A stretch of DNA of 64,000 bases from the NCBI GenBank assembly GCA_002399405.1, contig DHDP01000010.1, positions 1-64,000 of the forward strand, given 5' to 3'. The notes below the pieces were generated by a model that was given only the letters and a program-made list of their open reading frames with translations, had not been told where the DNA came from and did no database searches. Shown piece after piece: positions 21,327-31,200 of this stretch. The number at the start of each line of letters is the position of its first letter. Position 1 is the first letter of the stretch. The position numbers and the translations under genes are program-made. The DNA is from Treponema sp. UBA4873. GTDB lineage: Bacteria; Spirochaetota; Spirochaetia; Treponematales; Treponemataceae.

Positions 21327-22649
21327 ATGGAACCTTCATCCAGGATATGGGGACCTCACGACAGGCCGCCGCTCGCGCAGTGGATTCCGCTCAGTTTCCA
21401 GCATGTGTTTGCTATGTTCGGTGCAACGATTCTTGTACCGCTTCTTACCGGTCTGAGTCCCTCTACCGCATTGTTCTCGGCCGGAAGCGGCACGCTGATT
21501 TATATCCTTATTACGGGAGCAAAAGTCCCTGCATTTCTCGGCTCGTCTTTCGCGTTTATTCCGGCCCTTATCGGGATAGGACAGCAGTACGGCGTCGCGT
21601 ATGCGATGGGCGGCGCAGTCTGTTCCGGTTTGTTCTACTGCCTGGTCGCATTCATCATCAAAATGTGCGGAAAAGACTGGATCGATAAAGCGCTTCCGCC
21701 TGTCGTCATCGGTTCCGTCATCGTCGTCATCGGCATGAATCTTGCACCTACAGCCATAAAAGAAGCTATGTATATCGGTTCCACCGGCGCTCCGCAGGAT
21801 TATTCCATCGTGTACCTGAGCATTGCGGCCGTAACGCTCGGCATTGCCATCGTTGCGACGATTTTCCTCAAGGGATTTTTCAACACGATTTCCATTCTTA
21901 TCGGTCTCGTCGGCGGATATCTGTTTGCCCTTATCATGGGATTTTTCTTCCCCGCGTATCAAATCATCAATTTCGACATTGTGAAAGAGGCGAAGTGGTT
22001 CGGCCTTCCGTTCCTTCATGTTGACGCATCCGGCCGCTATTTCTGGCTCGCGCCGAAATTCAATCTGGTGGCGGCTCTCACGTTCATCATCGTTTCGCTT
22101 GCGACAATCTGCGAGCACCTCGGCGATACGCTTACGACGTCGCGCGTCGTCGGTCAGGACTTCCTCAAGGATCCCGGACTTCACCGCACGCTTACCGGTG
22201 ACGGCCTTGCAACCGCATGGGCCGCAATCTGGGGAGGCCCTCCGAACACGACATACGGTGAGAACATCGGCGTTATGGCGATTACGAAAGTGTACAGCGT
22301 CTGGGTTATCGGCGGTGCGGCCGTAATCGCCGTGCTGCTGTCGTTCTGCCAGAAAGTTGGTGCGTTTATTCAGACTATTCCCGGCCCGGTGCTGGGCGGT
22401 ATTTCAATGCTTCTGTACGGACTTATCGCGTCGAGCGGTCTCCGTACGCTCGTTGAGGAAGGCGTCGATTACCAGGATAAGCGGAATCTTACGATTTCAT
22501 CAGTCATCATGGTCATAGGAATAGGCGGCGGCATTCTTCAGTTCTCGATAGGAAAAGAGTTCTCCTTCAGTCTCGGGGGCGTAGCGCTTGCAACAATAGT
22601 CGGAATTTTTCTGAATCTGATTATTCCGAAATCAGTGGACAAAAAATAA
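21327..22649 (+). CDS. uraA: Uracil permease (NCS2 / UraA family)
   Basis: 440 residues from the ATG 7 bases after CAGGAG. About 12-14 hydrophobic helices. Family markers: FQHVFAMFGATILVPLLTGL near the start, the GSSFAFIPAL segment, the substrate-binding ICEHLGDTL (Glu-His) in the eighth helix, and GDGLATAWAAIWGGPPNTTYGENIGVMAITK, the UraA-type NTTYGEN signature in helix 10. Imports uracil by proton symport across the inner membrane. dapB follows one base after its stop, an unexpected operon partner. Confidence 0.93.
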   Translation: MEPSSRIWGPHDRPPLAQWIPLSFQHVFAMFGATILVPLLTGLSPSTALFSAGSGTLIYILITGAKVPAFLGSSFAFIPALIGIGQQYGVAYAMGGAVCSGLFYCLVAFIIKMCGKDWIDKALPPVVIGSVIVVIGMNLAPTAIKEAMYIGSTGAPQDYSIVYLSIAAVTLGIAIVATIFLKGFFNTISILIGLVGGYLFALIMGFFFPAYQIINFDIVKEAKWFGLPFLHVDASGRYFWLAPKFNLVAALTFIIVSLATICEHLGDTLTTSRVVGQDFLKDPGLHRTLTGDGLATAWAAIWGGPPNTTYGENIGVMAITKVYSVWVIGGAAVIAVLLSFCQKVGAFIQTIPGPVLGGISMLLYGLIASSGLRTLVEEGVDYQDKRNLTISSVIMVIGIGGGILQFSIGKEFSFSLGGVALATIVGIFLNLIIPKSVDKK

Positions 22650-22650
22650 T

Positions 22651-23430
22651 ATGAAAATCGCAATTATCGGTTACGGCAAAATGGGACACATGATAAAATC
22701 CGCTGCTGAAAAACTCGGCCACGAAGTCGCAGTGACTGCGGACGTCTCGTCTCCCGACGCCGACGTAAAAATCGCTCCGGGAGACGGAGAAGCCGTCGCA
22801 CGCGCCGTGAAGTCCTCCGGGGCGGAAGGCGTCATCGAATTCAGTCATCCGTCGGCCGTTATGGGAAACATCATGGCGCTGCTGCCGCTCGGCCTGCCGC
22901 TTGTCGTCGGTACGACGGGCTGGAGCGACAGGGAAAAGGAAGTCGCCGATTTTGCCGCGTCGTGCGGCGGAACTGTCATGCATTCGTCGAATTTTTCAAT
23001 CGGCGTTAATATGTTCTATAAAATAGTGGAAGAAGCGGTGAAACTCATGGAGCCGTACAGCGAATACGATACTGCGGTGTGGGAAATGCATCACAATCAG
23101 AAGGCCGACAGCCCGTCGGGAACGGCGCTTGAAATTGCGCGCCGCATTATGGCCTGCAATCCGGCGAAGACGGAAATGGTGACCGACGCGTTCCATGAAA
23201 AGCCGATGCCGAATCAGCTGCATGTTTCAAGCACGCGGTGCGGCTCTGTTCCCGGTACGCATACTGTCTTTTTCGACAGCCCTGCCGACACTATCGAGAT
23301 TACGCACCGTGCGCGGAGCAGGGAAGGATTCGCTTTCGGAGCAGTCCGCGCGCTTGACCGCCTTTCGGCGGCGCTTAAAACGGGCAGGCTGCAGAAAGGC
23401 AGTCTGTACGGAATGGACGATTTGTTTTAA
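22651..23430 (+). CDS. dapB: 4-hydroxy-tetrahydrodipicolinate reductase
   Basis: 259 residues. Reduces the dihydrodipicolinate precursor with NAD(P)H in the diaminopimelate/lysine pathway. GYGKMGHM (residues 6-13) is the nucleotide-binding glycine motif; VEFSHPSAV-like IEFSHPSAV, GTTGW, HSSNFSIGVNMF, and the catalytic EMHHNQKADSPSGTAL (His-His and Lys) are all present. Cytoplasmic. Translation is probably coupled to uraA (1-base gap). It ends 3 bases before the stop of the convergent YhhN gene, so no terminator fits between them. Confidence 0.95.
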   Translation: MKIAIIGYGKMGHMIKSAAEKLGHEVAVTADVSSPDADVKIAPGDGEAVARAVKSSGAEGVIEFSHPSAVMGNIMALLPLGLPLVVGTTGWSDREKEVADFAASCGGTVMHSSNFSIGVNMFYKIVEEAVKLMEPYSEYDTAVWEMHHNQKADSPSGTALEIARRIMACNPAKTEMVTDAFHEKPMPNQLHVSSTRCGSVPGTHTVFFDSPADTIEITHRARSREGFAFGAVRALDRLSAALKTGRLQKGSLYGMDDLF

Positions 23431-23433
23431 AAT

Positions 23434-24102
23434 TTACTGCTGACGCTGCGGAAGTACGACGGCAGCGGTAAGCAGCGTCTGGGCCGCGATATAGGTCGCC
23501 ATGATGAGAAAATGCGACAGCGGGAACTTCTTTTTCATGACCGAATATCCGATCATGCTGTCCGAGGCGAGGAAGAGCAGCGCCCCCGCAAGATACAGTG
23601 CTGCAGCAGGCTTTTGTGCGTGTACCGCTGCAATTCCCGTAAAAACGAGCGCGCTGAGAACTGCGCCGTATATTACGGTTCCCGCGCCCATCGCACCCCG
23701 CGGCTTCCCCAGTATGAAGTATGCCGCCGCGGGAAGAACGGCGATGCAGACCGTACCGGCGGCCGTTTCGAAGAGCGGGACCGAACCGAATGCGCTGCCG
23801 TACTGCGCAATCCAGAACAGATGGCCCGCAAGGAAGCAGAGCAGACCTGCGATAAAATGCTTTTCACCGGGGGAAAGCAGAAAAATATCGCCTGCGGTAC
23901 CGAATGCAAGAGCCACGACCGTGAGAGCGAGCGTATACTGTGCGCCCGGAAGATGCGGGATGAGGGCCGCTGATGCTGCCAGCGCAAGCAGCGGCATCAG
24001 CAGCGGCTTTGTGACGGCACAGAGGATCCTGTTTTCCGCGATGCATCCGGCAAGATGAATAATACTTACAACAATAAAAATACAGGCAGAGACGTAAACC
24101 AT
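23434..24102 (-). CDS. YhhN/TMEM86-family membrane protein (lysoplasmalogenase-like)
   Basis: 222 residues, about eight membrane helices throughout. The TKPLLMPLL segment in the first third and the conserved C-terminal YLAGALLFLASDSMIGYSVM (Ser-Asp pair) with FLIMATYIAAQTLL are the YhhN family pattern. Animal TMEM86 members hydrolyse the vinyl-ether bond of lysoplasmalogens; bacterial roles are poorly known. Many anaerobes, including treponemes, contain plasmalogens, so the enzymatic role is plausible but inferred. GGAGGATAT ribosome-binding site before the ATG. Confidence 0.82.
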   Translation of the reverse strand: MVYVSACIFIVVSIIHLAGCIAENRILCAVTKPLLMPLLALAASAALIPHLPGAQYTLALTVVALAFGTAGDIFLLSPGEKHFIAGLLCFLAGHLFWIAQYGSAFGSVPLFETAAGTVCIAVLPAAAYFILGKPRGAMGAGTVIYGAVLSALVFTGIAAVHAQKPAAALYLAGALLFLASDSMIGYSVMKKKFPLSHFLIMATYIAAQTLLTAAVVLPQRQQ

Positions 24103-24209
24103 ATATCCTCCGTGGGTAAATCTGCTGTCTGATATTTTAGCATATTTTTCAGGATTTTAAATACATGCTATAAAGTATAAAAATAGTTACTTTTCCGTGT
24201 TTCATTATA

Positions 24210-24238
24210 TTGAATAAAAACGTATATTATTCTAAAAT
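24210..24238 (+). promoter_or_regulatory. Sigma-70 promoter of the oadGAB operon
   Basis: TTGAAT at 24210-24215, 17-base spacer, TAAAAT at 24233-24238. About 85 bases of leader follow, containing a GC-rich imperfect stem (GTCCG...GGGCTT with AAGCTC...CGGAC, about 24269-24302) before the ribosome-binding site GGAGG at 24320. Confidence 0.55.
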
Positions 24239-24328
24239 AGGAGTAATCGGCATTTTTTAAATCAGTAGTCCGGACGGGCTTCCATCAAAGCTCCCCGCGG
24301 ACACAACGGACATTCCCATGGAGGAAAT

Positions 24329-24583
24329 ATGACAATATCTGAGATGCTTCAGCAGAGTGGTATTCTTACTCTGCTCGGTATGGGTGTTGTGTTCTCTTTC
24401 CTGGTCATTATGATTGCGTGCATGCATCTGCTTCACACAGCTGTTCACGCATTCAAACTTGATACAGATTCAAAGAAAGAAGCAACAGTTAAATCTGCTC
24501 CTGCTGCTGCAGTTTTCGCTGCTCCGTCGCAGGATGATGCAGCGGTCGCTGCTATCGCTGCTGCTGTTCACGAAAAACGATAA
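24329..24583 (+). CDS. oadG: Na+-pumping oxaloacetate decarboxylase gamma subunit
   Basis: 84 residues. One membrane helix at about 13-34 (ILTLLGMGVVFSFLVIMIACMHLL) is followed by a hydrophilic, Ala-rich cytoplasmic tail ending in charged residues; this is the OadG layout, in which the helix anchors the beta subunit and the tail binds the alpha subunit. Good GGAGG ribosome-binding site; 15 bases before oadA. Small and weakly conserved, but the position makes the call firm. Confidence 0.9.
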   Translation: MTISEMLQQSGILTLLGMGVVFSFLVIMIACMHLLHTAVHAFKLDTDSKKEATVKSAPAAAVFAAPSQDDAAVAAIAAAVHEKR

Positions 24584-24598
24584 TCAGGAGAAAATACT

Positions 24599-26656
24599 AT
24601 GTCTAAGAAAGTCCAACTTACAGAACTTGTTCTGCGCGATGCGCATCAGTCGCTTCACGCAACCCGCATGACGACGGCGGATATGCTTCCTGCCTGCCCG
24701 ATGCTTGATAAAATCGGTTATTATGCTGTTGAAGGATGGGGCGGTGCCACATACGATTCATGCATCCGCTTCCTCAATGAAGATCCGTGGGACAGGCTCC
24801 GCAAGCTTCACGCCGCAATGCCCAATACAAAAATCATGATGCTTCTCCGCGGACAGAACCTGCTCGGCTACCGTCACTATGCCGACGACGTCGTCGACAA
24901 GTTCGTAGAGACCGCCGGAAAGAACGGCATCGGCATTTTCCGCATTTTCGATGCCTGCAACGATCCGCGCAACCTTGAGCGCGCGACGAAAGCCGCAAAG
25001 AAAACAGGCAAAGAAGTTCAGATGGCTATTTCCTACGCCACGACGCCGTACCACACAAAGGAAGTGTACGCCGACCTTGCAAAAACTTACGCGGAATTCG
25101 GCGCAGATTCAATCTGCATCAAGGATATGTCCGGCCTTCTTAAACCGTTTGAAGCGTATGACCTCATAAAGGCGATAAAAGCGAAAGTAGACATTCCCGT
25201 CGAAGTTCACTCGCATGCAACGACAGGTTTAAGCGTTGCCACGCTGCTCAAGGCTGCCGAAGCCGGAGCCGACGTTCTCGATACGGCGATTTCATCAATG
25301 TCCATGGGTACGTCCCACAGCCCGACGGAAACAGTCGTCGAGATGCTCAAAGGCACCGAATATGACACGGGTCTCGACACGAAAGCCCTGCTCGAGATAG
25401 CAGCATACTTCCGCGAAGTCCGTACGCACTATGCTTCCCTTGAATCGAAGTTCCTCGGTGCGGATACCCGTATTCTCGTTTCCCAGGTTCCGGGCGGAAT
25501 GCTTTCGAATCTTGAGTCTCAGCTCAAAGAGCAGGGCGCGTCGAATAAGATGGACGAAGTCCTTAAGGAAATCCCGATTGTCCAGAAGGATGTCGGATAT
25601 GTTCCGCTCGTCACACCGACAAGCCAGATAGTCGGCACTCAGGCTGTGTTCAACGTCCTGTTCGGACGCTATGCGCGTCTTACACAGGAATTCCGCGATC
25701 TTCTCGTCGGAAAATACGGCGCCACACCTGCACCCTGCAACCCCGAGGTTCAGAAAGAAGCGCTTAAACAGAACAACATGGACGCAGTCGTCACATGCCG
25801 TCCGGCTGACCTGATTGCCAACGAATGGGACAAATGCGTCGAGGATGCGAAGAAGGCCGGCGGAAACGGCAGCGACGAGGATGTCCTTACGTATGCTATG
25901 TTCCCGAAAGTCGCGGAGAAATTCTTTAAGGAACGCGCAAAAGGACCGATCGATGCAAAGACTGCATTCGGTGCAAAACCGGAAGCAGCGCCGAGCGCTC
26001 CGAAAGCCGGTTCATATACTGTTACAGTCAACGGCACGCCGTACGCCGTCACAACGACGGCTGGCAGCGACAATATCGTCGTCAACGGCACGTCATACGA
26101 TGTTGCATTCGGTGAAGCTTCCGCAGCGTCCGCCGGTGCTGCTCCTGTCGTTACAGGCGGCACCGAAATCAAGGCACCCGTAGCAGGTACGCTTCTCCGT
26201 CTTGTTGCCCAGAACGGTGCACAGGTAAAGAAAGGCGACACTGTCATCATGATTGAGTCCATGAAAATGGAACTTGAGATTAAGGCTCCTGCGGACGGAA
26301 AAATTACGTTCGTCGCACAGCCCGGCAGTCAGATTACCGCAGGTCAGGTCCTTGCAAGCCTCGGAGGCACGGTCGTCATGCCGGCTGCTCCGAAACCCGC
26401 TGCTGCGCCGAAAGCCGCTCCCGCAGCAGCTTCGGCTCCGACCGGCGGAAAGCCTGTCAACGCGCCTGTTGCGGGCACACTGCTCCGCTATGCTGCAAAC
26501 GAAGGCGACACAGTTAAAGCCGATACGACAATCATCATGATTGAATCCATGAAGATGGAACTTGAAATCAAAGCCGGCACGGCGGGAAAAGTGCATTTCC
26601 TTGCACAGCCCGGCACGCAGATTACATCAGGTCAGCCGCTTGCTGAGATTAAATAA
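24599..26656 (+). CDS. oadA: Oxaloacetate decarboxylase alpha subunit with two biotinyl domains
   Basis: 685 residues. Residues 1 to about 300 are the carboxyltransferase TIM barrel (LRDAHQSLHATRMTTADML, then IKDMSGLLKP and EVHSHATTG with the metal-binding His pair), 300-480 the conserved PYC_OADA domain. An Ala/Pro-rich linker leads to a biotinyl domain with ESMKMEL (Lys556), a second Ala/Pro linker, and a second complete biotinyl domain with ESMKMEL (Lys652). Known OadA proteins have one. It transfers CO2 from oxaloacetate to biotin; OadB then decarboxylates carboxybiotin and pumps Na+. The two domains differ at many synonymous sites, so the duplication is old. Confidence 0.93.
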   Translation: MSKKVQLTELVLRDAHQSLHATRMTTADMLPACPMLDKIGYYAVEGWGGATYDSCIRFLNEDPWDRLRKLHAAMPNTKIMMLLRGQNLLGYRHYADDVVDKFVETAGKNGIGIFRIFDACNDPRNLERATKAAKKTGKEVQMAISYATTPYHTKEVYADLAKTYAEFGADSICIKDMSGLLKPFEAYDLIKAIKAKVDIPVEVHSHATTGLSVATLLKAAEAGADVLDTAISSMSMGTSHSPTETVVEMLKGTEYDTGLDTKALLEIAAYFREVRTHYASLESKFLGADTRILVSQVPGGMLSNLESQLKEQGASNKMDEVLKEIPIVQKDVGYVPLVTPTSQIVGTQAVFNVLFGRYARLTQEFRDLLVGKYGATPAPCNPEVQKEALKQNNMDAVVTCRPADLIANEWDKCVEDAKKAGGNGSDEDVLTYAMFPKVAEKFFKERAKGPIDAKTAFGAKPEAAPSAPKAGSYTVTVNGTPYAVTTTAGSDNIVVNGTSYDVAFGEASAASAGAAPVVTGGTEIKAPVAGTLLRLVAQNGAQVKKGDTVIMIESMKMELEIKAPADGKITFVAQPGSQITAGQVLASLGGTVVMPAAPKPAAAPKAAPAAASAPTGGKPVNAPVAGTLLRYAANEGDTVKADTTIIMIESMKMELEIKAGTAGKVHFLAQPGTQITSGQPLAEIK

Positions 26657-26666
26657 GGTAAGGTCT

Positions 26667-28097
26667 ATGAACACAACGAAAACGAACGTAAAGAACATAT
26701 TCATCACGCTGTTTGTCCTTCTCGGCATTGCAATGGTGTTCTCAGTCGGAAAAAGCACGATTTTTGCTCAGAGCGAATATGAGGAGCAGGCGTCGTTCCG
26801 TACAATCAGTACTGCCAAAATCAAGGGATCTGAAGGAATCAAGAATATCGATGTTCCGACATTTCTTACGAACATGTGGCAGAATACCGGCATTTACAAG
26901 ATGATTCACACGGAGACTGCGGAAGAAAAGGCCGCAGCTCAGGCGGAAGCGGCTCAGGAAGCTGCGAAAGCCTCAAACGATCCGTTTGCAGGCGTATCAT
27001 CGCCCGCATGGTACAGTCTCATAATGATCGCCGTAGGTTTCCTTATCGTGTATCTGGGGGCAGCGAAGGATTTTGAACCGCTCCTGCTTATCCCTATAGG
27101 ATTCGGCACGATATTCGTGAACATTCTCGGAGCAGGCATGGGCGACGCGCCGAACGGCATGCTCCACATTATTTACAAAGCCGGCGTCGGAAACGAATTC
27201 TTCCCGATGCTGATTTTCATGGGAATAGGCGCCATGACTGATTTCGGTCCGCTCATTGCAAATCCGAAAACGGCTCTGCTCGGCGGCGCGGCCCAGCTCG
27301 GCGTCTTCGCGACAATGTTCGGAGTTGCCCTGTTCAACCTTATTCCGGGCATCGACTATAATATGAAGCAGGCCTGCGCCATCGCCATCATCGGCGGTGC
27401 GGACGGCCCGACGACAATCTACGTTGCGGGAAAACTTGCACCTGAGATGCTGGCCGTCGTCGCCGTTGCGGCATATTCGTATATGGCTCTCGTTCCGCTC
27501 ATTCAGCCGCCGATTATGAAGGCGCTTACAACGAAGAAAGAGCGCCTTATCACCATGCCTCAGGTACGCCCCGTTTCAAAGACGGAAAAAATACTGTTCC
27601 CGATTATGCTTCTCATCCTTACGATTCTGCTTCTTCCGCCGGCAGCTCCGCTTATCGGCATGCTCGCGTTCGGCAACTTTATTCAGGAAGTCGGCTGCGT
27701 GGACCGTCTGTCGAAGACGCTGCAGAACGAGATGATGAACATCGTTTCGATTCTGCTTTCTCTCGGAGTCGGCTCTCAGATGACGCCTGAGAAAATCATC
27801 AACCCGAACTCTCTCGGAATTATCGCGCTCGGTCTTCTGGCGTTCATCATCGCGACGGCCGGCGGTGTCCTCATGGCGAAACTCATGAATATCTTCCTGC
27901 CGAAGAACCAGAAAATCAACCCGCTTATCGGTTCCGCCGGTGTTTCCGCCGTTCCGATGGCGGCGCGTGTTTCGAACAAGGTCGGTATGGAATACGACCC
28001 GTCCAACTTCCTGCTTATGAACGCGATGGGCCCGAACGTGGCCGGCGTCATCGGTACGGCAATCGCAGCCGGTGTCTTTATTGCAACGTATGCTTAA
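26667..28097 (+). CDS. oadB: Na+-pumping decarboxylase beta subunit with N-terminal extension
   Basis: 476 residues from ATG 26667, clearly longer than the usual 370-430. The core from about residue 105 on is a normal OadB with many membrane helices, the GIGAMTDFGPLIANP region with the key Asp, IIGGADGPTTIY and the SAGVSAVPMAARVSNKV segment. The first 100 residues are extra: a membrane helix (about 10-30), then about 70 hydrophilic residues including an Ala/Glu-rich coiled-coil-like stretch (AEEKAAAQAEAAQEAAKA). Converts the energy of carboxybiotin decarboxylation into Na+ export. 10 bases after oadA. Confidence 0.93.
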   Translation: MNTTKTNVKNIFITLFVLLGIAMVFSVGKSTIFAQSEYEEQASFRTISTAKIKGSEGIKNIDVPTFLTNMWQNTGIYKMIHTETAEEKAAAQAEAAQEAAKASNDPFAGVSSPAWYSLIMIAVGFLIVYLGAAKDFEPLLLIPIGFGTIFVNILGAGMGDAPNGMLHIIYKAGVGNEFFPMLIFMGIGAMTDFGPLIANPKTALLGGAAQLGVFATMFGVALFNLIPGIDYNMKQACAIAIIGGADGPTTIYVAGKLAPEMLAVVAVAAYSYMALVPLIQPPIMKALTTKKERLITMPQVRPVSKTEKILFPIMLLILTILLLPPAAPLIGMLAFGNFIQEVGCVDRLSKTLQNEMMNIVSILLSLGVGSQMTPEKIINPNSLGIIALGLLAFIIATAGGVLMAKLMNIFLPKNQKINPLIGSAGVSAVPMAARVSNKVGMEYDPSNFLLMNAMGPNVAGVIGTAIAAGVFIATYA

Positions 28098-28178
28098 ACT
28101 GAAGTGACGGAGGCTGTCCGAAAGCAATGAATCGGACGGCGTCCTGCCGTCAAAGAAGTCAGGCAGATAAAAATTAAC

Positions 28179-28226
28179 AAAAAAGAGCTGTTCCGCAGGG
28201 TAACTTTCGGGGCGGCTCTTTTTTCG
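28179..28226. terminator. Bidirectional intrinsic terminator between oadB and sbcC
   Basis: AAAAAAGAGC (28179-28188) pairs with GCTCTTTTTT (28215-28224), with further pairing inside (TGTTCCGC with GGGGCGG). A run of A on the left and T on the right serves both converging operons. 28098-28178 also contains two smaller imperfect hairpins. Confidence 0.85.
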
Positions 28227-28234
28227 TTTTCCGC

Positions 28235-31200
28235 TCAGTGCAGTTTGATATGAGAACCTTCCGCCGTTTTTACGATTTCAACCTGAGACGGAACGGCCGT
28301 CTTCATGCTTTCAACGTGCGAAATTATTCCCACCATTTTTGTTTCCTGCAGATTATTAAGAACGGTGATCGCGCAGTCGAGCGTTTCTTCGTCGAGCGTT
28401 CCGAATCCTTCGTCTATGAAAAGCGAATCGAGACGTACACCGCCGTTTCTGTTCTGTACAATATCGGTAAGCGCGAGCGCCAGGCTAATCGACGCCATGA
28501 ACGTTTCACCGCCGGAAAGAGTCGACGTGTCGCGGTCGGACCCCGTAAAAGTGTCAGTTACGAACAGGTCAAGTCCCTTGTAACCGCCGCCCTGATTTTT
28601 GTCGGACGATACTTTGAACGTGAATCGTCCGTTTGAAATCCTGTTGAAACGGGTGTTTGCATACTGCACAACCTGCTCGAAATACATGCCGAGCGCCCAC
28701 GAGTTGAACGGAATGTTTTTCGGATTTTTACCGGACAGATCGTTGTAAAGCATTTTGTACGGCGCCGCTTTTTTTTCGAGCTCCGTCCGCTTTTTTTCGA
28801 GCTCCGCTTTTTCGTCGATATACGACTGAAGCGTTTTATATCTGCCGCCGACATCCTGAATTGCTTTGCCGGCCTGTTCCAGTTCATCCTGCGTTTTCCG
28901 AATTTCGTTTTCCGCCTGCCGGATTTGCGCTTTTAATTCCGTACAGAAGTCGGTCTGCTCCGCGTTTTCGAGCAGCGCTGTATATTTCTTGACCTCATCC
29001 TCATACGAATCGACCGACTGCTTGATCATTTTCTGTTCTTCGTCGGGAATCAGCGCTGATTCTGCCTCCGCGGATGTTTTGAACGAAGTCTGTGAAAGGT
29101 GAGAGGAAAGTATATCAGCCGATTCGTCTGCGCTTTTTACAGCCGCGGCAAGCTGTCTTGAAAGCTCTTCAAGGCGGGCCTGCGCCGAAGAACTTTGTTT
29201 TCCGGCTTCTGTGAACGAATTGTTCCATTTCGTATATGCACTGCTGCCGTCCGCTGATATTTTTTCAAGCCTTGCTATCTCTGCAGAAAGCGTCCGTTCG
29301 TCGGGAAGTTCCTGCTTCGGTTCGCCGCGGATTGTATCCGCAAGCTGCAGAAACGCAGCATTCGAGGAAGCTGCTTCCGACGTTATTGCCGAGAACTGCT
29401 GCGTAAGCGACTGTATCCGCTGCTGCAGCGACTGATATTCATCCGCAAGCCGCGCTGCTTCCGCAGATGCTTCGGATACTGCTTTGTATGTTTTTGCCGC
29501 ATCGTCGAGATTTTTCTGCGTTTCGGCAACTGAAGGCGCTTCTTCCGCTTCGTCCAGCTGTTTCTGTTTTTCTTCAAGGTGCTTCTGAGCGCGCGCTTTC
29601 TGCTGAAGTTTTTCGTCTGCGTCGTGCTGCGCGAGTTCGAAATTGTGCCGCGTCGTGTCGAGTTTTGTCTGCAGGTCGAGCGATTCCGGCAGCGGGAGAG
29701 CAGGAGACGGATGCGACAGCGAACCGCAGACGGGACACGGTTTTCCGTCCGCAAGTGAGGCGACTAAATAACATGCAGCGTTGTTCCGTTTCTGAAGTTC
29801 AAGGCGGTTCTCAAGGTCCTCAATGCATTTTTTAGTGTTTGCAGCGTATTGCCGAGCCTGTCCGTACGCACTCTCTGATTGTTCCGCCGCTTTTTCGGCA
29901 TCCCGGAGCTCCGCGGAAAGTGCTTCCCGGATCTGCGCGTTTTTTAGCAAAAGCTGCGCGCCGTTCAATGAGCTGCGCGCCGTCTGCTCTGCGGACGACA
30001 GCAGGGAGAGAATCTGCGCTGTCGTCATGTCTTCCCGTACGCCCGCAGATGCGCGGTTCGCCGCAGCAAGAAACGCGGTAAAAGCCGTTTTCGCCGAAGC
30101 AGTCGCCGCCCGCCGTTCTTCTTCCGCATGATTTTCCGCGGACTTCGCCCGCTCCGCTTTTGTACGCAGTTCCGCCAGATGTTTTATCTGCAACAGACGG
30201 TTCCTCTGCTGGGGGAGGGCCGCGCCGGCTTCTTCAGCAGCCTTTTTTTTCGCCTCGCATGTATCCTTTTGCGCTGCAAGAAGCGAAAGTTCCTGCTGCG
30301 CCCCCGCCGCATATTGTTCGGCCGTTTTTACCGCCGCCCCACAGAGTATTTTGTTTTTTTCATTCTGAGCGGCAACGTGTATATATTCCGAGAGTTTCGC
30401 GGCCCCGGCGGCGAGGGAGAGCCTTTCTTTCGCGTCGACGATTTCACGGGATCTGCTCTTTAATTCTTCCAGATGTTTCCGGTTATTTTCATTCTGCTGT
30501 GCCGCGGCGAGCTTTGCGGCAAGTTTTTCCTTTTCAGCCGAAAGCTCCGGAAGTTTTTTCATGAGCCCTTTCTGCGACTTCTCCAGTTCCTTCTGCTGCT
30601 TGAGCAGCGCTTTCAGTTCACCGGACGCCGTCTCCTGATTGTATTTTTCAACGCAGGCCGTTATCTGCGCCGCTATCGTATCGAGCTGCCGTATGTTTTC
30701 TTCGGCAAGCGTTTTTACTTCGCCGATGACTGCGGTGTAAGAATCGACGGGAAATAATTTTTCGAGCGTATCCCGTCTGTCTTTCGAACTTTCGTGCAGA
30801 AAATCGGCGAACGCTCCCTGCGGAAGAAGAACGATCCGCGAGAATTCCGCCGCATTCAATCCGATTATTTCTTCAATCCGTCCGTTCGTTTCCGCAATAT
30901 TTCCGTTGAACGGCGCAAAAGCGCTGCCGTCCGCGCCCGATTCGAGGCTTACCGTTGCGGCTTTTTCGGAGACCGTTCCGTTTCTCGTCGTGTACGACTG
31001 CGGAAGCGTGCGGTAGACGCGGTATTTTGTATATGCGAGTTCAAACGTGAATTCCACGAATGAAAGTTCCTCCGCGGAAACAAAATCCGAACGGAACGCG
31101 CGGACGTTCCCTTTACGCGAGCCGTTGAGAACTCCGTAGAGCGCGTATGTCATGGCGTCGAAAACGGAAGTCTTTCCCGCACCGGTATTTCCGTATATGA

